Below, piece by piece: positions 12,126 through 23,265 of a stretch of 64,000 bases of DNA (the stretch's first letter is position 1; each line of letters begins with the position of its first letter). The DNA comes from Megalonaias nervosa (Eukaryota > Mollusca > Bivalvia > Unionida > Unionidae). Below the pieces are notes generated by a model, which was given only the letters and a program-made list of their open reading frames with translations, was not told where the DNA came from and searched no databases. The DNA is taken from contig JAECUM010009440.1 in NCBI GenBank assembly GCA_016617855.1, positions 32,553 to 96,552 of the forward strand, read 5' to 3'. Position numbers and translations under genes: made by a program.

Positions 12126-14154
12126 AGAACAACTACAGCGTCGTTTCTCCCACTGACGAACTTTGCCATCTCTAGTAAATATCTTTCCCTAAGATATCTT
12201 TAGCAACAACTGGTCTAAAAAACATGAAATAAATTATCTCGCACGAAAGGAGAGGTGTGCTTATGAGTTGCTACCGTGAATGTTCAGTCTTTACAGGTGT
12301 TGTAAATGACTGGTTCTAACTAACAAGTTTACTTTTCACTGTTTCCTGTGAGAAATGGAGGAAATAAACTAAAGGGTGGTTCAAGCCCACCTCAACCGAC
12401 AACCCCATCTTAAACAATACTGCGCCCTCTTCCCAATACAGACGTGCTGTTTAATATAAACATTGATTGAAATATATTCAATACCTGGGAAACGTAACAA
12501 GAAAGACCATTTTTTATATATGTTTAAAACGATTTGATGTAGAAGAATATATCACTTATGAAAATGCAGATGAGAACAATTTGACAATAGGTGCTTATTG
12601 TACAAACGAGATCATGTTTTTTTTTTTTTTTCCGCCTACGTTGAGACAACTAGTGCCAATGTTCCATTTCATGTAAATATTACGCATGGAAAACATATGT
12701 AATAAAATTATAAAATCTCGACATTAACATTGTCAGTGCTCGTTCTTTGAAAGTCATGATTCTTTGTGTTCGTTGTACTCGAAGTTTGGAAAATAAAACA
12801 AAATCAAAAGCAGATCTAAGTATGAAGGTGAGTGCAAAAAAAAATTGTCATCATGATTTTATCAAATCGATGACCACTGATCTACAATATCTGCTGGATC
12901 CAAAGAAATATTATTACTACATTTCATACTTATCAAAGTATTCATTTCCTTTCTTTTGTTAATCTGATAAGACTTTTCGTATGACTTCTTCTTAAGGCTG
13001 ATGTTTCATCAGTATTAGAAACGAAGAATGGATTAATGTTTGGCAACTAGTTCTCTCTGTCATTTACCTCAGTTTTCCAGACGGGCTATGAAAAGGGTTT
13101 AACTTTAAACTGGAGCGGCCATTTTAAATGCAATGTACGAAGCAATAATGACTTTGCTATGCAATGCAACATACCTGTCGTCTCACCGTTGTTCCCTATA
13201 CAAGATTTGAGAGACACTATCTTGTTATCTAATTCCCGTATCCAAGAGTCAAATCTAGCCCAATTGAACTTGAAAAGATTGAAATTCAAGTCCCTGATTA
13301 TGTAAAATAGAAATTCAGAAGATTCAAATATAGGCCTGCGGTCAGAGAATTTTAGTGTGTCATCATCAGTCGTTATAGCCTATTTGACCGTATCCATTTG
13401 TAACTGGTCAGTAATGATGTGGTCAATTAAGGAAATACTCGACACAGAGTAAGAGATATATGATTAGGTGGTATCTTTACAAAAATTAACATTGCTGAAA
13501 GAATTGTATCTTTGCGAATTAAAATAAGATGTAACTAATTATTTTTTGTGTCAGTTAATTTGTGACTGGTGCTGGAAATAAAATTACCCATAAGACTAAC
13601 TGAACCACACTCTACGTATATATTGTAGAGATAATGCAGTTTTGAATGTACTCATAGAATACTTCATTGATATGACAAGTGACATGGTAAATACATTTGA
13701 ATTAAATGACATTCATATTGTAATCTGATCTTAATGTAATAGTCAGACCAATTTAATTATCGTCACTTTATACAAGAGCACTATCATTATTGTACTTGAT
13801 ATGCCAAATATCTACAGTCACAGTAGACATATAATTGGCTACCTTTTCGCAACAAAGTGTATTTACTCACCGTTTCAGCTCTGCATTTCCCCAGAAATGA
13901 ATCCTTTGTATCCTTCACTGTCTCAAACATGAGCTTAGCTCCTCAGTTTTGTTGTCATTCCTATGAAAATCAATGAGTATCTTATTAATAAATTCACCCT
14001 TGGAAAAACTTCGTTCACATAAGCATACACATTTACTTCCCCTTACACATACATACTTACTTCCCCTGTATCAGCATTCTGGCAAATACTTGCACTATCA
14101 TCCTGAAGTAACTATTGTTCGGTAAAAACATTTCAACCAGTATCGTAGAACCGG
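12126..14154. other. Non-coding, no feature recognised
   Basis: AT-rich; the ORFs at 12467-12962 run through A- and T-rich tracts and lack any motif. Confidence 0.5.
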
Positions 14155-14395
14155 ATTAATGTATTCATACTGTTTGAATAATCTTGCTATACTTAATGTT
14201 TCATAATGTTCGAATTATCATTATACACTTAATGTATTCATTCTTTGCACCGTTTGACTAATCTTACTACACTTTATGTATTCATTCTGCTTGAATAATC
14301 TTCCTCCACTTAATGTAATCATTCTTCATTCTGTTTGAATAATCGTATTACACTTAATGTACTCAGTCTATTTGAATAATCTTCCTATCTGAATG
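14155..14395. repeat. Degenerate tandem repeat (about 60-bp unit)
   Basis: A unit like 'ttcattctgtttgaataatc' plus 'ttactacacttaatgta' recurs about four to five times with substitutions and small indels. Confidence 0.65.
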
Positions 14396-15194
14396 TATAA
14401 TGCTCATCCCCATGTTTATCATTATTAAATATGATCTGTAAATATCTTTTTCAAAAACATTGGATGATATCAGTCTTGTTACTTAAAATCTTAAGTCTTT
14501 TTTGCATACTATTTTTTAACATATTTAGATTTGATCCCGCATTAATTCCTCGGAATACTGATGAACCCATCATGATGTAAGCTTTGTGCTATATTTTTCA
14601 TGTTGACAGTATTGCCTTCTATTAAATGTTTAGATATAACCGTATCCTCTCTCTTCGTGATTTAACATATTTGAGTGAAAATAGCAGTGTTTAAATTGTG
14701 TATAAAAATCAAATCGCAAAGTCTACTCAACGTTACCGATGTAAGCAAGAAATATATTCATTTTATCTACGAAAGTATTTTAACTAAAGCTGTTCATACC
14801 TCCATGTAGGCTCAGGGAAGAAGAGTTAACCCGACTCGGCTTTAAGTTTTTGCATGGCGTGAGAAGCAGCTAATGGAGGCAAGGGTCTTGATTATCAGGA
14901 ACAAGGTCTATATCGGCAAGCAAATGCCGAAGTATACTTGTGTCTCGCAGAAATAACAAAGGTGGTCCGAATGTATTAAATCTGTCTCATTACTGGTCAG
15001 TCGATGAAGGCTTTCACACAACAGCGATGTAATTGCCATAACATACTGTTTGGAACTTCCACATAAATTACAGTGATTAATTGATAGCTTCACATCGGCG
15101 CGGTGCATGATAGCAAAAACGTACGGAGATTTCGTACTTTTAGTAAAGATGGAAGACGATAGTAATCTGAGGCATCACGTGTATAGGAAGCAAG

Positions 15195-15340
15195 ACGCAG
15201 TCGTCAGTGAAGAGCCGTCGTGGTTCGAGGTTCGGATCAGCTTGAGTCTGCTACAATGGTGTATCCTTGGGCAAGACAGTTTACTCTAGTTGCCTCGGCA
15301 CAGAATAACTTATTGCGTTGCTGTGCCATAAAACGCCAAA
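15195..15340 (+). repeat. SINE-like remnant (third type)
   Basis: Contains 'gtggttcgaggttcggatca', which resembles a B box, followed by 'cttgggcaagacagtttact' and 'tagttgcctcggcacagaat'. The TTGGGCAAGACACTTTAC block is a motif I know from tRNA-derived SINE bodies of aquatic animals. A single short copy, so the call is tentative. Confidence 0.4.
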
Positions 15341-17122
15341 CACCAAAGTGGTCAGCAGAGTTCCCATAAGATTCAGTAAAATATTAATACATCTTAAGTT
15401 TTCTTTAGTACCTCATGCAACTGGACATTTTTTTTTGTCTTGCCTTTTTGCAAGCGCAAAATTGGAGACACATGAAAATAGTATTTTTCCATATTTTTCT
15501 CCTATAAAGTACTAATATTCTGAATTAAGAGTAAGTCTTCTTATAATAAATCCTTAAATGGAGATAGTTTACCGCACAGCACAATGTAAACCGCTTGACT
15601 ATTATTCTATCTTTTCCAGCTGTCTTTCTTTACGTTTTGATTCATATGTTACAATCATTTCTTTTTGGTTCTGGAATGTCATCATTTCTAACGTCTCATA
15701 AAAACGGAACGTGCTCGAGCCTTTGAGCCTTTGATAGAAAATATTCTTGAGGTATCGAGATTGTGAACCAGTCTATTCTTCCATTTACAACCGAGTACTC
15801 TGGGTCGTCACTTTTACCGACGACCCACGGTACCCGGATGCTTGCATTCCATGTTAATCGTTCGAAGTACTTCGTTACACATTGTCAGTCAGCAATGGTG
15901 AAAATGACAGAGCAAGGGAAAGACTACAAGTCTAACAGTGCTGATCCGATAGTCTTGATAGTTTTCTCATGCAGTCCATAATCTATGCCAATTTAAGGAC
16001 ATGTACATGTACAATCTAAACAACAACTATACATCCATGTGCTACTGGCGACAATATTGTAGTGAAAAATGTGGTACGTGTGTTTGTTGCCAATGTTATA
16101 TAGATCAACAAAATATGGATTGTACCATACAAATGTAAGTTGTCAATTACAAATCTACAGCAGATTAGATTTAAACTTTCGTCTTTATTTAATAAAAATT
16201 TCCAGTAGTGTTAGAAAAATAAATGTTTACTTCATGGCAGCACATCATCATAGGAGCTAACGGTAACCTTGTTACGATGGGGGGGGGGGAGCAAATTTAT
16301 CTTCCCTGTTTGTTTTCAAATACAGGAATTTAAAATGTTTTTGAACCACTGTTACGAATATGTAATTTAATTATTTGTGTGTTAATTTTAAATTCTTTTA
16401 ATTTTATTTTTGTATCATTACATTTTATTGTAATGACTATTTTCACGGGATTTGATATTTTTGAAAGAGATATTTTGTTTATATAAAATGTAGAAAGACT
16501 CGCGTAAGCACTAGTTTTAGTTCACTTGGTTCTTAGATTTCGTAAATATCAGGTGAAAACGAATGGCTATTACCAAGGTCATTTTCTGGCCCACGTGTAA
16601 AATTGCATTCTTTAATGCGCTATTTGATGATTAAATGACCTTGTGTTCCATTATCCGCGTCTGAAATGACGTCTTAGTTCGGTTTAAAATATTCACATCT
16701 CCGTGAAAGAGTCCGTCGTATAATATACCTTGAAGCAGAAAGGTATATTTCTGTAGGTGTCGTAAAGGGTCGTATTTTTACACCCAGAGCTCGAGGTGTT
16801 TTATCGTAGATGACAGCTTGTTTAGAAGTTCATCTATTTTTTAGAATATAATAATTTATTCTCTAGAAAACTACACAAGAGCTTCTATTGTATAAAAGTT
16901 TGAGGACAAAGACATTCAGTGGGAATTTATTCTAAATTGGAACATTATGGTTGTGGTTCAACAAGGACCTGTTGACATTCGTATAAAGACTTCACCTGAC
17001 GTCGTCATCCGCCAGCTTAGAACCTCGTCTAGATTCGAACCTGGATTCAATTAGAACTGTTTAGTGATAGGACTTATAGTTTTCAATTTTAGGATTAATT
17101 TTTGGATTATCTTCACTTATTG
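15341..17122. other. Non-coding flank of the large element
   Basis: No coding relic seen. A G9 homopolymer lies near 16280. The flank runs directly into the TAAGT target duplication at 17123-17127. Confidence 0.5.
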
Positions 17123-17127
17123 TAAGT
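17123..17127. other. Target-site duplication TAAGT, left copy
   Basis: TAAGT directly precedes the outer end of the left TIR (AGCAGGGAGGG) and is repeated at 32814-32818 directly after the outer end of the right TIR. A 5-6-bp duplication is what a retroviral-type integrase makes. Confidence 0.8.
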
Positions 17128-17306
17128 AGCAGGGAGGGTGAACAGACCACTTGGCTAGAGACCTATTTTTGAAATTAAAGGGTTCCTACGAAGGCTGAAA
17201 AAAAAGTTTTTGTCTTAATAATGAAAACTTCTCTAATTGACCAGATTTTTTCTGATTTTTTCACAATCTGGTCACTACGCGTTGGTCATTCACCCTCCCT
17301 GCTGCT
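17128..17306 (+). repeat. Left terminal inverted repeat (179 bp)
   Basis: Matches the reverse complement of 32633-32813. By eye only two differences exist: an A8 versus A7 run, and one missing AGC at the outer end. The TIR is itself bounded by inverted copies of one motif: the outer end reads AGCAGGGAGGGTGAAC and the inner end reads ATTCACCCTCCCTGCTGCT. The packaging ATPase gene stops only 7 bp inside it. Confidence 0.95.
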
Positions 17307-17313
17307 ATGGTTT

Positions 17314-17979
17314 TTATCCAAAAATTGTATCAAGTCCGTTACGATATCTTGACCTCGGATCATGTAAATTTATTGTTACAAAACCAAAGGGAGCAGCTTG
17401 TGCTTTTGAAAAGAAATTTTTAAATTTGTTCATGTCCATGTCCCCAGAACACCAAGTATAATAAATATTTTGCAGCGTATGATTATCAACTCCGTTGAAC
17501 ACAACTAAAATGTTACAGTTATCCCTGATCACTTTTGGAATTTGTGTATAACGCTGTGTAACATAAATCACGTCTGTGTTTTTGTGACTACCTCGTGAAA
17601 ATATCCGAGCTGGATTGGATTGTTTGTCCAGCATGACATCATCATACACTACTAAATTATTAATGAATCCATCCAGATCATCTACGGATGGCGCTTCATC
17701 AATATCAGTAATAAAGTCTATGACTTCACTGTCTTCATGCAACAATTTTGCGTTTTGATTAAAATCTTTAAGTACTTCTTAACATCGCTGATCATCTACA
17801 GATGGCGCTATTAAATATAATTTATCCCACTTCATCCATCGCATTATTAGATTAAGCAGTAATTGCGTCTTCCCACTTCCAGATGGACATATTATAATCA
17901 TTCGGATAGAATTCGGAAGCGCTGGATGGTGTTTTACTGGTTCTTGTTTTCGTGTCGCTGAAAAGTCAATTATATCCAT
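17314..17979 (-). pseudogene. A32-like genome-packaging ATPase, interrupted by one stop
   Basis: FtsK/HerA-type packaging ATPase of Polinton-like viruses, expected to pump DNA into the capsid. The N-terminal part (17779-17979) has the Walker A loop PSGSGKTQ at residues 32-39. The C-terminal part (17314-17745) has a Walker B-like LVVYDDVML and the sensor-like VIYVTQRYTQIP. Both parts are in the same frame, separated by a single TAA at 17779-17781 after DQRC. The combined length (about 220 codons) suits the family. It lies next to the left TIR and is divergently placed from the phospholipase gene, with 12 bp between the start codons, so an AT-rich bidirectional promoter is likely. Read-through, assembly error or real inactivation cannot be told apart here. 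Confidence 0.88.
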
Positions 17980-17991
17980 ATAATTAATAAT

Positions 17992-18495
17992 ATGAGTTTA
18001 TATTGTGTTCGATGCAGAGCATCTACACCTACTACTGAATTAACGACAATAACAACAAAAAATAAAAGACGAGCACTTACAGGTAAGTGTGTGAAATGTG
18101 GCACCAAGAAATATAAATTTATTCCAACAAAGACAGGTGGGGGTGATATCGCTGCTTCTTTAGGAAAATTACCAGGAACTCCATGGGCTAAATACCCCGG
18201 TGAGAAACATTTATCCTTATATATTTATTGTGGTCCTGGAACTCGTCTCGATATCAGACTCGATAACCAAGATCAACCAAAACCAGGAGAGTATCCAGTA
18301 AATAAGATTGATCAAGCGTGTCACGTTCATGATGTCGCGTATAAAAGTAAAGATTTGCAACAACGACATCTCGCAGATGTGAAATTGATTCACGCGTTAA
18401 ATTCTATACCTAATAAATCTCTCAGAGAATCTCTCGCTAGTTTTCTAGTAAAAACTGCTATGAAAGGTAAACTAGTGCTAGGGGCTGGCAATTAA
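17992..18495 (+). CDS. Zinc-ribbon plus parvovirus-type phospholipase A2 protein
   Basis: Two modules. Residues 5-8 (CVRC) and 33-36 (CVKC) form a zinc ribbon resembling DUF5679 proteins of large DNA viruses. Residues 79-84 (YCGPGT) look like the calcium-binding loop, and D108, C110, HD at 113-114 and Y117 match the catalytic helix of secreted and parvovirus VP1-type phospholipase A2. In parvoviruses such a domain breaches the endosomal membrane during entry; a similar virion role here is inference. No signal peptide is seen. The frame is open, 167 codons, starting 12 bp from the divergent ATPase start and ending 16 bp before the integrase. Confidence 0.85.
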   Translation: MSLYCVRCRASTPTTELTTITTKNKRRALTGKCVKCGTKKYKFIPTKTGGGDIAASLGKLPGTPWAKYPGEKHLSLYIYCGPGTRLDIRLDNQDQPKPGEYPVNKIDQACHVHDVAYKSKDLQQRHLADVKLIHALNSIPNKSLRESLASFLVKTAMKGKLVLGAGN

Positions 18496-18511
18496 TTATA
18501 TAACTATCATA

Positions 18512-19478
18512 ATGGAATCTGTTTATTATTCCCCGAGAGGATTCTGGAGAGGTAAAGCAGCGATTAGTAAACTCGCCGAAGCAGCAAAAGTTTCACGTGA
18601 TGTTGCTGCATCATGGTTAGCACGACAGGCAATATGGCAAATCTTCCTAAGTCCACCTAAAATAATTCAGTATGCGCATTTTGATGTTAGCGTTCCTAAT
18701 GAAGTTCATCAAGCGGATATACTGTTTTTACCACACGATACCATTAAAACACGTAGACGTCAATACACGTATAGATACGCGTTAACTGTCGTTGATGTTG
18801 CGAGTAGATATAAAGAAGCGGAGCCATTATCAACAAAGACAGCATCTGAAGTTGCATCTGCGTTTGAGCGCATTTATCAACGTGGTGGTCTACGATGGCC
18901 ACGGTTATTACAAGTTGATCCTGGTAAAGAATTTCTTGGAGTAGTATCATCGTTGATGAAGAAACATAACGTTAAAATCAGACGAGGATATACTGAAATT
19001 CATCGTGATCAGGCAATCGTTGAACGATTTAATAGAACACTTGCTGAGCGGTTATTTGGATACCAATATGCAAAGGAAATATCTACTGACCTCAAGGATA
19101 GATCTCGTGAATGGGTTGCAAGATTACCGAGTGTGATAGCTGCGTTGAATAATGAAATTACTCGTGCAACTTCCATGAAACCTTCTAATGCGATCAAAAA
19201 AAAATTTATACCAATACGACGTGAAACTTTCTCTCAACCAGTATTAGGTAATGTTACAGTTAGATATTTATATGAACCTGGCGAACTTGAAGATGGTAAA
19301 AAAAGCAACCGATCCTATCTGGAGCGTGACTACACATAAAATTTCTAGCGTGGTTAGATCCACTGGTCGACCTCCAATATACAGACTAGATTCTACAGCC
19401 CCTCAACGTGGATTTGTACGTGAACAATTGCAAATAATTCCTGCAGATACACAATTACCACCACGTTCACTTATGTAA
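18512..19478 (+). pseudogene. Retroviral-type (rve) integrase, frameshifted near its C-terminus
   Basis: The 275-codon open part (18512-19339) has an N-terminal helical region and then the RNase H-like catalytic core, with D69 (QADILF), D136 (QVDPGKEF) and E171 (IVERFNR). The last two are spaced as in DDE integrases. In Polintons this enzyme inserts the linear genome and makes the target duplication. The conserved C-terminal segment (GFVREQLQIIP, DTQLPP) continues in another frame up to 19478. The frame change falls at the A7 run 19298-19304. The tail overlaps the convergent polymerase gene by about 10 bp. The lesion could be mutation, consensus error or programmed slippage. Confidence 0.9.
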
Positions 19479-22400
19479 ATTAGCGCCCCGGCGTCGATTA
19501 CATTCAAGACAGGTCAGCATCACATTTTCACGTGTATGACCAAGATCACTATTAATTCTGTCTACGGTAAATTGTCTTGGATTATTATTCGAATATTGCC
19601 ATAACATATTACAGTTACAGCTTGCACAATTATTATTCTGTAGTTGTTTTAGTTTTATAATAAATTCAGTATCAATATCAAAGTCACGATTATTTTTTTT
19701 GTCACACTGCTTATAACCAGATAGTTTTTTCTTATTACGTCATTATTAACAGTTTGATCATTATTTTCTATAAAATTCATAATAACCCTATGTAGTTGAG
19801 ATATTCTTCTGACCCTAGAAACTGCGAGATAAACTAAATTCGACCATTCAATCCGATCATCTATAATCCAGATATTTGTATCAGAAATAGTTAACCCCTG
19901 TGATGAGTGAATAGTTATAGCATATCCTAACATCCACGGTGATTTATTCATACTCAGCGCATTCTCAACGACATTAATATCGACTAAAATAATATCATTC
20001 AAGACAAGATTCTGTATTCCACCACCAGGAATTTCAACATCAATATTCTGTCGTCGAGTATCTGAGGGGCGATAACATAATGGTACCGGTAGATCTGAAA
20101 ACTTTTCTTTATGTAACGTAAATAATTTATCCTGTAGTTCATCACGAACTATCTTTCTACTTGCAACTATTAAATCAGCGGGATTCCATAAATTTAGAAA
20201 ATTATTCATAGAAGTCTCTGGAATTACTCCTCGCATTATCCCACATTGTACTCTGTCTGGCTGAAGTCTGATTAACCTTTTAAATTCCTTCAGCGGTTCA
20301 TCAATAGCTCTATGGTCATTATTTATTTCTTCATAATAATCGACGTTATTCTTCAGCCATTCATGTGGAGACTGACCAATAAAAGGTGGTGGTTGACCAT
20401 GATCACCACACATTATTACAGCAGTATTCTTTGTTAATAGCCAATCGAGAAATGTTTTTAATATTTCTAACGACACCGTGCATATCTCGTCCCATATAAT
20501 ATATTTAGGTATATATTTCTCACCCATTCGTTCAGGAGTCCATGTGTCTCCACACCATCTAAAGAAACTATGATAAGTACACGATTTTACTCCTCGCTCT
20601 TTTATCTCTCTGGCGAGTTTATGTGTGGGTGTTAAAACAATCATATCTGATGTATTATTTATAAACAAACTAATCGCACGAGTTGTTTTACCTGAACCAC
20701 CACACCCATTAAGATAAACGGTCTTATACCTAGATACAGGATCATACACAGATGGTGCAGATGATTTTGATATTTGATTATTATTTTTATAATATGTCTC
20801 CGCAATTTCAACATCGGCAGATTCAGAATAACTAAGTATATTTTCTTGTTTTATCCTCCATGTTCCCCATTCACCATTACCGAGTTTTAATAAATCTTTA
20901 TATTTTTTATGTACATAAAATGAATCCGTAGCGACTCTAACAGCGTAACGAGGAAATTTATTTATCATCGATAATAGATTTATCGAAACGTACGCTAGCA
21001 TCGAAGATCTTAGATGAGTAAACTGCGGTGACTCGCCATCAGTATAGCTCACAATGGTACCTAGTTTTGTTCCATCTGATAAATAAGCATTACATCTGTT
21101 TATAAACATATTTTTCTCCATCGTATCAGCGATTATAAAATCTAGTTCAGCATCGTCCATAATCAATCTTGTACACGTTCGTTTATGATCATGTGATCCT
21201 TCTTGAGTAAACTTACCGATTATCTTTCTACCAAGATCTTTTGCAAATTTTTCATCATGCTCGTTCCTGCATTTATTTATTTTAATGATATGATCTTCAT
21301 CAATATCAGGGAATTCTTTCCTGGTATCATCGATATTAAATCTGTCCGGTTCTGGTAACCAAACTTGCTTCTGTGGACTATACGATATAATCGCCTCACT
21401 CACCTTCAATAATGTTAAAATTCCAACATCAAACATATATCGCAATAGTACTATTGGAACCCAACATTTTTCTGACAAATGTCTTCCAAACCAAGCATAA
21501 GTAATCAGCTGGAGATTTTCTGCAAACTCGAATGATTCTACATGAGCAAATCCGGTTAAGTCAAAATCTGGTAAATGTCCGTTTATCGCAAACCTGGTCA
21601 TCTCGTGTGATGGATGTCCGAATCTCTTAAAGTATTCAGAACATTCTCCGTATCCAAGAAAACTTCCAGGATAACACGCTACCATATCAACAGATATAAC
21701 GTCATTACACTTATATTTAGTATTCCATAATCCCCCGTGTCCATATTCTACGCAGCTTTTATGAATATCTTCAAGAAATTTCGATCGTGTTGGTTTCCAT
21801 AAATTTTTCTCCTGAGCGAAATGAGCCACTACGGATGGAACTGTAAAACAATTATCTAATAATTGTCTAACTTTGACATCGTCTGAAGTATATTTCAGTG
21901 CAAGATGTTCCATTTCTACATTAAGAGATTCTGGACGGTAAATATCACCATTAGGCCGTACAAACTGATCGTAATGATCATATTCTGAACTTTGAAATAA
22001 TCAAACGGATACAGGGTCACTTTTGCTGATATTTTTGATAAAATCAAATATATATCCATCATAAAATTTAACCGTTCTATCTCGTGGAAATATTGTTACT
22101 GCTGAGGTCCATGCATGCGAATTATGATCAATAATATCTATAGGAGCTCCTCTTGATTCATATTTCGATTTATATAAAATCTCTCCTGTCAGCGTTTTTA
22201 CTGTTATTGGGAATTTTAATTTCTTTTCTAGCTCAGCGACATCTTTGATAGACGCTCCGGTATCTTTAACTGATTCTGCCCATGTATTTATTTTTTTACG
22301 TCGTAAATCTGTTAAACCATTACCACGTATCGCGTTTATGAAATGTTCTGTAACTCGTTCAGCTACACAGTTTATTCTTGACTCTGACAATCTCATAGGC

Positions 22401-22894
22401 TTTAGATCCCCGACGTCAGGTTTATCATTCAGCAAATATATTCCATAGACAACTGCAGTCGCTGGATAACTTTGTACATAGTAAGGTTTATCAACACCAG
22501 TAAGTATTCCAGGTTTGGATCTGTTATTTAAGAGAACAATATTACCCCCGGACTGCACGCGGACGGGATCGCGCTTGTCACGAATAATCCAAATATCTTC
22601 TTCTGTATTTACAATAAATTTTATTAAAATAAAATATTTTTGATTATCAACGTGATTAATAATTACTTTTCCTCGTTTGTCGTTCATCATATTAACAATA
22701 TGTCCTATCCTGAAAGTTGACCATACATGAGCAGCACCATCGTCACGAAATTCCCTTTTGGCTTCACGGATACATTTAGCTATATCCGCATTTGTTAAAG
22801 CTAGATCTTGCATCGAAACACTAAATTTATATTCTGGTAGTCTGTCAAGGTCAAATCTAGCAGGGGAAGGTTCAATAACGGATAATTCCTCCAT
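19467..22894 (-). pseudogene. DNA polymerase B - SF1 helicase - HNH nuclease fusion, with one stop and one frameshift
   Basis: A giant replication protein in three open pieces. The N-terminal piece 22001-22894 (297 codons) contains a HNSHAW motif near its end that I associate with this polymerase family. It stops at a TGA (22001-22003), and the same frame continues. The middle piece (ATG at 21913) has palm motif A VDMVACYP (D76), a motif B region ending GRKIIGK, and motif C RVATDS (D330), and then a helicase: Walker A GCGGSGKTT (403-411), Walker B IIWDE (472-476), CGDHGQPPP, TIHSSQG and YLAVSRVRR. A one-base frame change in the T6 run 19725-19730 separates a C-terminal HNH domain (CASCNC, TVDRINSD, CLECNRRRG) ending at 19467. 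Total about 1140 codons. Expected role: protein-primed genome replication. Confidence 0.85.
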
Positions 22895-22939
22895 ATAATT
22901 AAAACAAATATTTAAATTAAAATTTTAGTATATATATAT

Positions 22940-23251
22940 ATGATTGAAACCAGGAACAAGTGTATTTGGCTTAAACTTGGTCATATCTCTTATTGTGATA
23001 AACCATGTATAAATGAATACTGCGGAAATCACATGCAAAGTATCAAAAATGGAAGTACGGGACCAAAACCATGTGTGCAATGCGGTGTTGGAGTCAGAGG
23101 AAAAACACAGTTATGTCTAAAATGTGGCGGAAAAAAATACAGGGAATTAAAACGATATTATGACAAAAAAAATACCTTGTCAGGTAAATCTCCTATAAAA
23201 ACCGTAGAGGATTATCTGACCAGATTTCAGAATAATGATTTAAACAAATAA
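22940..23251 (+). CDS. Small Cys-rich putative zinc-binding protein (family shared with element 2)
   Basis: 103 codons with an ordered Cys/His pattern: KCIW near the start, then CDKPC, EYCGNH, a glycine-rich linker, CVQCG-VGVRG, CLKCGGKKYR and a basic YY-containing tail. The same pattern occurs in the proteins at 51986-52411 and 52675-53151. Two or three structural zinc sites are likely. I recognise no named family. It starts 45 bp from the divergent polymerase start, behind a (TA)n stretch that probably acts as promoter. A nucleic-acid-binding or host-interaction role is possible but not shown. Confidence 0.8.
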   Translation: MIETRNKCIWLKLGHISYCDKPCINEYCGNHMQSIKNGSTGPKPCVQCGVGVRGKTQLCLKCGGKKYRELKRYYDKKNTLSGKSPIKTVEDYLTRFQNNDLNK

Positions 23252-23265
23252 TATTATTATATAAA

